This document shows, one piece after another, positions 59,600 through 64,000 of a stretch of DNA of 64,000 nucleotides. Within the stretch, counting starts at the first letter, position 1; every line of letters begins with the position of its first letter. Source of the DNA: Sphingobacterium sp. UGAL515B_05. Its GTDB lineage: Bacteria > Bacteroidota > Bacteroidia > Sphingobacteriales > Sphingobacteriaceae. Location: positions 2,542,001 through 2,606,000 of the forward strand of contig NZ_CP109907.1 in NCBI RefSeq assembly GCF_033097525.1. Direction: 5' to 3'. The translations under genes and the position numbers were made by a program. The notes under the pieces were generated by a model. The model searched no databases. It worked only from the letters and a program-made list of their open reading frames with translations, and was not told the DNA's origin.

Positions 59600-61000
59600 A
59601 TGAAAAAGATTTTTAGTATGCTCCTCGTCATTTTTGCATGTGTAGCAAGTCAAGCGCAACAAACATCCTGGACCAGTGCAAAGCAACCCTTAAAGGAAAT
59701 TGAACAGCTTAAAAAGATCATTGTTGCTCCTACATTTGAAAAGAAAGATTATTCCATCGACGATTTCGGTGCTATTGGAGATGGCAGGACAAAAAATACT
59801 GTAGCCTTTAGAAAAGCAATTGAAACGTGCAATAGGCAGGGTGGAGGGCGCGTAATAGTCCCGAAAGGAGTCTATCTGACCGGTGCAATCTATTTGAAAA
59901 GCAACGTCAACCTTCATGTCAGCGAAGGGGCAACCGTACGCTTTAGTCGCGATAGTGCTGATTATCCGATGGTATTCACGCGTTGGGAGGGCATGGAATG
60001 CATCAATTTTTCTCCTTTCATCTATGCGTACAAAGAAGAGAATATTGCCATCACAGGAAAAGGATTGTTGGATGGAAATGCCGATAATGATCATTGGTGG
60101 TATTGGTGTGGTGCCCGAAAATATGGATGGCACGAAGGCCGCCCTGGAGAACAAAAGCCTGCCCGGGCAATTTTGCATCAGCAGATGGCTGAAGAGATGG
60201 ACCCGTATAAAAGAGTATTTGGCGACGGCAATTTTCTTCGCCCCAATTTTGTGCAGCCTTATTTATGTAAAAATGTCTGGATTGCTGACGTCAAGCTGAT
60301 TAATTCTCCGATGTGGAATCTTAATCCTGTCCTATGTGAGAATGTATTGATTGAAGGTGTGAAAGTGGTGAGTCATGGACCTAATAATGACGGCTGCGAT
60401 CCTGAAGCAAGTAAAAATGTATGGATCAGAAATTGTTATTTTGATACCGGCGATGACTGTATTGCTATTAAATCGGGAAGAGATGAAGATGGCCGCAATA
60501 TTGGTCGACCTGCGGAGAATCATATCATCGAAAATTGTGAAATGAAAGATGGTCATGGCGGCGTCGTTATCGGTAGCGAAATTGCAGGCGGAGCCAGAAA
60601 TATCTATGCACTCAACAATGTCATGGACAGTCCAAATTTGGATCGGGCTCTACGGATAAAAACCAGTTCGAGCCGAGGTGGGATCATTGAGAACGTTTTT
60701 TTTTATAACACGGAAGTGGGGCAATATAAGGAAGCGGCTGTACGATTTAATATGTTTTATGAAAAACCCGGAAAACATATTCCAACGATTCGCAATATCT
60801 GGGTCGAAAATCTCCATGTTAAAGGTGGTGGAAAGTATGCTGTGCTCTCCACGGCATACGAATCTTCACCTATAACCGATTTTACGATGGTCAATTGTAA
60901 AATTGATGGTGTAAAAGAAGCGTTTAAAGTTGATTACCTCAAGAATGTCTTGCTAAAAAATGTTATTGTCAATGGAAAAGAAATCAAGTCTTTCGATTAA
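59600..61000 (+). CDS. GH28 polygalacturonase (canonical catalytic motifs)
   Basis: A secreted 466-residue beta-helix enzyme with a signal ending ASQAQ. All GH28 motifs are present: NNDGCDPE (Asp264 and Asp267), GDDCIAIKSG (Asp285-Asp286), DGHGGVVIGSE and LRIKTSSSRGG. It hydrolyses alpha-galacturonosyl bonds of homogalacturonan or RG-derived oligomers. The same segments align with the frameshifted gene at 32005-33389, of which it may be the intact paralogue. No operator lies in the 132 bp before it, so it is probably transcribed from P9. The DUF4450 gene follows after 117 bp. Confidence 0.92.
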   Translation: MKKIFSMLLVIFACVASQAQQTSWTSAKQPLKEIEQLKKIIVAPTFEKKDYSIDDFGAIGDGRTKNTVAFRKAIETCNRQGGGRVIVPKGVYLTGAIYLKSNVNLHVSEGATVRFSRDSADYPMVFTRWEGMECINFSPFIYAYKEENIAITGKGLLDGNADNDHWWYWCGARKYGWHEGRPGEQKPARAILHQQMAEEMDPYKRVFGDGNFLRPNFVQPYLCKNVWIADVKLINSPMWNLNPVLCENVLIEGVKVVSHGPNNDGCDPEASKNVWIRNCYFDTGDDCIAIKSGRDEDGRNIGRPAENHIIENCEMKDGHGGVVIGSEIAGGARNIYALNNVMDSPNLDRALRIKTSSSRGGIIENVFFYNTEVGQYKEAAVRFNMFYEKPGKHIPTIRNIWVENLHVKGGGKYAVLSTAYESSPITDFTMVNCKIDGVKEAFKVDYLKNVLLKNVIVNGKEIKSFD

Positions 61001-61010
61001 CGTAACACAA

Positions 61011-61033
61011 CCATCGATGGTTACCATCGATGG
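61011..61033. repeat. Two self-complementary CCATCGATGG copies in the intergenic gap
   Basis: CCATCGATGG occurs at 61011-61020 and 61024-61033 with only TTA between. The two copies can pair, but with only 3 nt between them the loop would be strained. It lies 11 bp after the GH28 stop with no T-run. Confidence 0.7.
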
Positions 61034-61117
61034 GAAGTATAAACTCCAGTGACTAAGAAGTAGCTACCGGTCATTAAAAAGATCTGCACATAGCTAATTC
61101 ATGAACTAATTATTGAT

Positions 61118-64000
61118 ATGATACGAAAGTATTTGATTTTTTGCGGTTTGCTAGTTGGGACTATCCTGGAGATAGCTGTTGCCCAGTCAAAACATTGGCA
61201 AGATAACGATCGTGTACTGCATTATACCGAGGATAAAGGAGATTTCTTACTGGTGAATGGAAGATATCGATTTAATCGTGCTCTTTATGGTAATAACCTG
61301 GCATCCCGTGTAGAAGCAGGCGATTTACCTGAATTTGCATTGTACATGCCGGGGATGGCAGGGAACTTACAGTTTGTTCTCAACAATAAGCAGCAGCGAA
61401 AAAAAGTGATTGATGCCGATCATATTGAGACAAGGTATCGACCCGGAGCGATGTATTATCGCATCAAAGATGCCTTACTTGGAAATGGTTATATCGATAT
61501 CGTTGTAATGGCGCAGGCCGATGCCGAAGGGATGATCGTAAAATTACAGGCGGCGAATATTAAACAGGATGCACATCTTTACGCTGTCTATGGGAGAGCT
61601 AGCGGAAAAACATTCAGTAGAAATGGCGACATAGGTGCAGATCCAGAATCGGGGTTTTATCTTCTTCCTGCATATTGTGAACAGAATCAATATACACTGG
61701 AAAAAAATAGTTTTGGACTTAAGTATCAAAATAAGAAAAATGAGCCCCAATTTATTCAGGGTAGTTTTTCAGGACTCTCAGCACTACGGATGTCAGATGC
61801 TACCGTTTTGGATGATCTCTCTAATCTGACGAAAACGGAGAATAAGGGTAGTCCTATCCTTGTCGGGAAATTTATGCTGACTAAAAAATCAAGTTATATT
61901 CAAATCGCTAAAGGGAAGCGTTCTGCTGCGGAATTTTCTGAAGGCTCATTGGAAAAGATTTATGAGCTAGCGGATCAGAAAAGGGTTTCGCTGGCTAGTC
62001 GGGTTAAAATAAACACACCGGATCGATACATCAATAATTTGGGGGCAGCGCTTTCGGCAGCCGCTGATGGAATTTGGGAATCGCCTACTTTCTTGCATGG
62101 AGCTGTGGCATGGCGTATGCGTTTGAATGCTTGGCGGGGAGCTTACACCGCAGATGTATTGGGATGGCATGACAGAGCGAAAGAACATTTTTCGAGTTAT
62201 GCGAATTCGCAGGTTAGAGAACCCGCTGCTGGACGGGTGGTGATGGATACAACTTTGCACTTAGCTCGACATTTGGAAAAAATGGGTACTTCTATGTTTT
62301 CAAGCGGCTACATTTCTCGGAATCCAAATAATAATACGGTACCCCATCACTACGATATGAACTTGGTCTTTATCGATCAATTGTTGTCACATTTTAATTA
62401 TACAGGGGATGTTGCTTATATCAAAGAGATGTGGCCAACGCTGACTCGGCATCTCAACTGGGAAAAGCGAAATTTCGATCAGGACAATGATGGCTTATAC
62501 GATGCCTATTGTGCAATATGGGCAAGTGATGGTTTACAATATTCCGGTGGCGCGGTCACGCACACAACCGCCTATATGTACCGTGCCAATCAAATGATGG
62601 CCAAACTCGCAAAGGTAATAGGTGAGGATGCGACGCCCTACCAACAAGAAGCAAATAAGATTCAAAAAGCGCTAAAAGATCGACTTTGGTTGCAAAAGAA
62701 AGGTCATTTTGCCGAGTTCCAGGATGCGCTTGGCAATCAGCTTATACACGAAAATGCGGGTTTGTGGACCATTTATCATGCCGCAGACGCTGCTATCCTG
62801 GATGATTTTGAAAGCTACCAAAATCTCCAATATGTAACTAACTATTTGCCAAAGATTCCTATTCGTGTCAAAGGACAGGAACAGCATGACCTGTATACAT
62901 TGCCGACGACGACATGGCAGCCTTACACTTGGTCGGTCAATAATGTTGCTTTGGCAGAGAATCTACAGACAGCATTGGCCTATTGGCAATCTGGTCGGGC
63001 GGATGATGCCTATCAGCTCTGGAAAAGTAACCTCATGGAAAGTATGTATCATGGGATCAGTCCCGCCAACTTTCAGCAGCTTTCCCACTATGATGCATTT
63101 AGAGGCGAATTATACCGTGATTTTGCCGACCCGATCGGTGTAGCATCTCGTACATTAGTCGAAGGATTATTTGGCGTGCATCCACGTCTACTGGACAAAC
63201 AATTGTTTCTTAAACCTGGTTTCCCATCGACATGGAATTTTGCACAGATTGAAATGCCGGAATGGAGTTATACGTATAAGAAAACTAAAACTGCTGTTAC
63301 ATTTCAGATTAACACGCGTTATGCGATGCCCGTAAAACTTGCTTTGGAAGTTTCCGTAGATTTTACCCAGGTGAGTGCTGTTAAAGTCAATGGAAAAGAA
63401 GTCAAGTGGTCATTAAAGTCTTCCGCTATAAATGGGGCATGTATTGTTGTTGAATCTGAAGCTGAGCGGAATTTCGACATCACGATAATGGGGGATGGCA
63501 AACTCGAAAAGATGGATACCAAAAATGTGGAGCAAGTTTTCACCGATCAATGGGCTTTTCCCTTACCTGCTAATACCCAATTGTTGGAAAGCTACGATCC
63601 TCAAGGAATTATCCAAAAGAAAGCCGGTCACAAATTTTCTTTTGTCCAGCATGAGCGGGTAGGAACCTTTTTCGTGAAGCTTCAACAGGGAGCTATGGTT
63701 TGGTGGCAGGCAGTTGATATTCGGCTATTACCGCCTGTAAATTCAACTATTCTGCGTAAAGAGCTAAACTATTTTTTGATGGTGGAAAACCGTTCTGCTC
63801 AGCCACAACAACTGGTAATTGATCATCAGGATTTTCAAACAGCCTTCAGCTTGAGATCAGGAGAAATAAAGAAATTGGAACTTCCCAACAATATCTTTTC
63901 AAAGGGAACAAATCGCGTTAATCTGGTTGTGGGAACTTATCGCCAAACAGTAGATTATATCGATTGGAATATCGATGATAAACCTGATTTTTTAGCGGAA
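61118..64000 (+). CDS. DUF4450 domain protein with six-hairpin-type region (3' end outside window)
   Basis: Open for 961 codons from ATG 61118 (MIRKYLIFCG) to the window edge without a stop. Signal peptide ends near AVAQS. The N-terminal block (~28-280) matches the DUF4450 pattern as I know it: VNGRYRFNRALYGNN followed by AGDLPEFALYMPGM. Residues ~320-700 look like an (alpha/alpha) six-hairpin glycosidase-type fold with WPTLTRHLNWEK, DNDGLYDAYCAIWAS and HTTAYMYRAN. The last ~200 visible residues are beta-rich. The family is common in RG-I loci of Bacteroidota; I know of no settled reaction for it. Third gene after P9. Confidence 0.75.
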   Translation, partial: MIRKYLIFCGLLVGTILEIAVAQSKHWQDNDRVLHYTEDKGDFLLVNGRYRFNRALYGNNLASRVEAGDLPEFALYMPGMAGNLQFVLNNKQQRKKVIDADHIETRYRPGAMYYRIKDALLGNGYIDIVVMAQADAEGMIVKLQAANIKQDAHLYAVYGRASGKTFSRNGDIGADPESGFYLLPAYCEQNQYTLEKNSFGLKYQNKKNEPQFIQGSFSGLSALRMSDATVLDDLSNLTKTENKGSPILVGKFMLTKKSSYIQIAKGKRSAAEFSEGSLEKIYELADQKRVSLASRVKINTPDRYINNLGAALSAAADGIWESPTFLHGAVAWRMRLNAWRGAYTADVLGWHDRAKEHFSSYANSQVREPAAGRVVMDTTLHLARHLEKMGTSMFSSGYISRNPNNNTVPHHYDMNLVFIDQLLSHFNYTGDVAYIKEMWPTLTRHLNWEKRNFDQDNDGLYDAYCAIWASDGLQYSGGAVTHTTAYMYRANQMMAKLAKVIGEDATPYQQEANKIQKALKDRLWLQKKGHFAEFQDALGNQLIHENAGLWTIYHAADAAILDDFESYQNLQYVTNYLPKIPIRVKGQEQHDLYTLPTTTWQPYTWSVNNVALAENLQTALAYWQSGRADDAYQLWKSNLMESMYHGISPANFQQLSHYDAFRGELYRDFADPIGVASRTLVEGLFGVHPRLLDKQLFLKPGFPSTWNFAQIEMPEWSYTYKKTKTAVTFQINTRYAMPVKLALEVSVDFTQVSAVKVNGKEVKWSLKSSAINGACIVVESEAERNFDITIMGDGKLEKMDTKNVEQVFTDQWAFPLPANTQLLESYDPQGIIQKKAGHKFSFVQHERVGTFFVKLQQGAMVWWQAVDIRLLPPVNSTILRKELNYFLMVENRSAQPQQLVIDHQDFQTAFSLRSGEIKKLELPNNIFSKGTNRVNLVVGTYRQTVDYIDWNIDDKPDFLAE

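Noticed and set aside
1..64000. CRISPR arrays, tRNA or rRNA genes, insertion sequences, attachment sites.
   Set aside because: None seen. The only short tandem repeats are the 11-bp and 16-bp arrays, which lack CRISPR spacing, and no transposase-like gene is present.

Overview
The window is a Bacteroidota chromosome segment, most likely from Sphingobacterium or a close Sphingobacteriaceae relative (inference). The evidence is four SusC/SusD pairs, many lipoprotein signals, Bacteroidota-type -7 promoter boxes (TAnnTTTG), no consistent Shine-Dalgarno sequences and moderate-to-low GC. Almost every gene belongs to one large polysaccharide-utilisation region for pectin, chiefly rhamnogalacturonan I (RG-I) with its arabinose-, galactose- and uronate-bearing side chains. 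There are no tRNA or rRNA genes, no CRISPR array and no insertion sequence. No transcriptional regulator is encoded in the window.

Layout. 1-3433: L-rhamnose catabolism (end of a rhamnulose-1-phosphate aldolase/lactaldehyde dehydrogenase fusion, L-rhamnose isomerase, rhamnulokinase). 3856-5166: a rhamnogalacturonan acetylesterase on its own. 5407-20704: a transporter operon ordered FAS1 lipoprotein, SusC, SusD, FAS1, FAS1, SusC, SusD. 21034-26992: GH51, GH115 and GH43-type side-chain hydrolases. 27230-28654: a sialate-O-acetylesterase-type esterase. 29001-31874: a GH2. 32005-33389 (minus strand): a GH28 broken by a one-base frameshift at its catalytic Asp-Asp motif. 34013-47772: the RG-I backbone operon (GH28, PL11, two CE12, sulfatase, GH105, GH2, L-rhamnose mutarotase, GH106). 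48002-52685 and 52970-58207: two more SusC/SusD pairs. 58406 to the window end: a five-bladed-propeller hydrolase, a canonical GH28 and a DUF4450 protein cut by the edge.

How it works (inference from families). SusC/SusD pairs and FAS1 lipoproteins capture and import oligosaccharides. Esterases and the sulfatase remove acetyl and sulfate groups. PL11 cuts the RG-I backbone, GH105 removes the unsaturated galacturonate, GH106 releases rhamnose and GH28 releases galacturonate. GH2, GH51, GH43 and GH115 trim side chains. RhaM, RhaI, RhaB and the aldolase fusion take rhamnose to dihydroxyacetone phosphate and lactate.

The strongest new observation is regulatory. Nine plus-strand transcription units begin with the same module: two 7-bp half-sites (consensus CAGGWYR) placed 10 bp apart, with the second half-site starting exactly 27 bp before a -7 box. 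These define a compact regulon whose regulator, probably an AraC-type or hybrid two-component protein, must be encoded elsewhere. Other points of interest are a conserved hairpin with an AAACGGGG loop and compensatory stem changes, found twice in front of tiny ORFs, the FAS1-rich transporter operon, a sulfatase inside an RG-I operon, the frameshifted GH28, and an 11-bp tandem-repeat array at 33672-33713.
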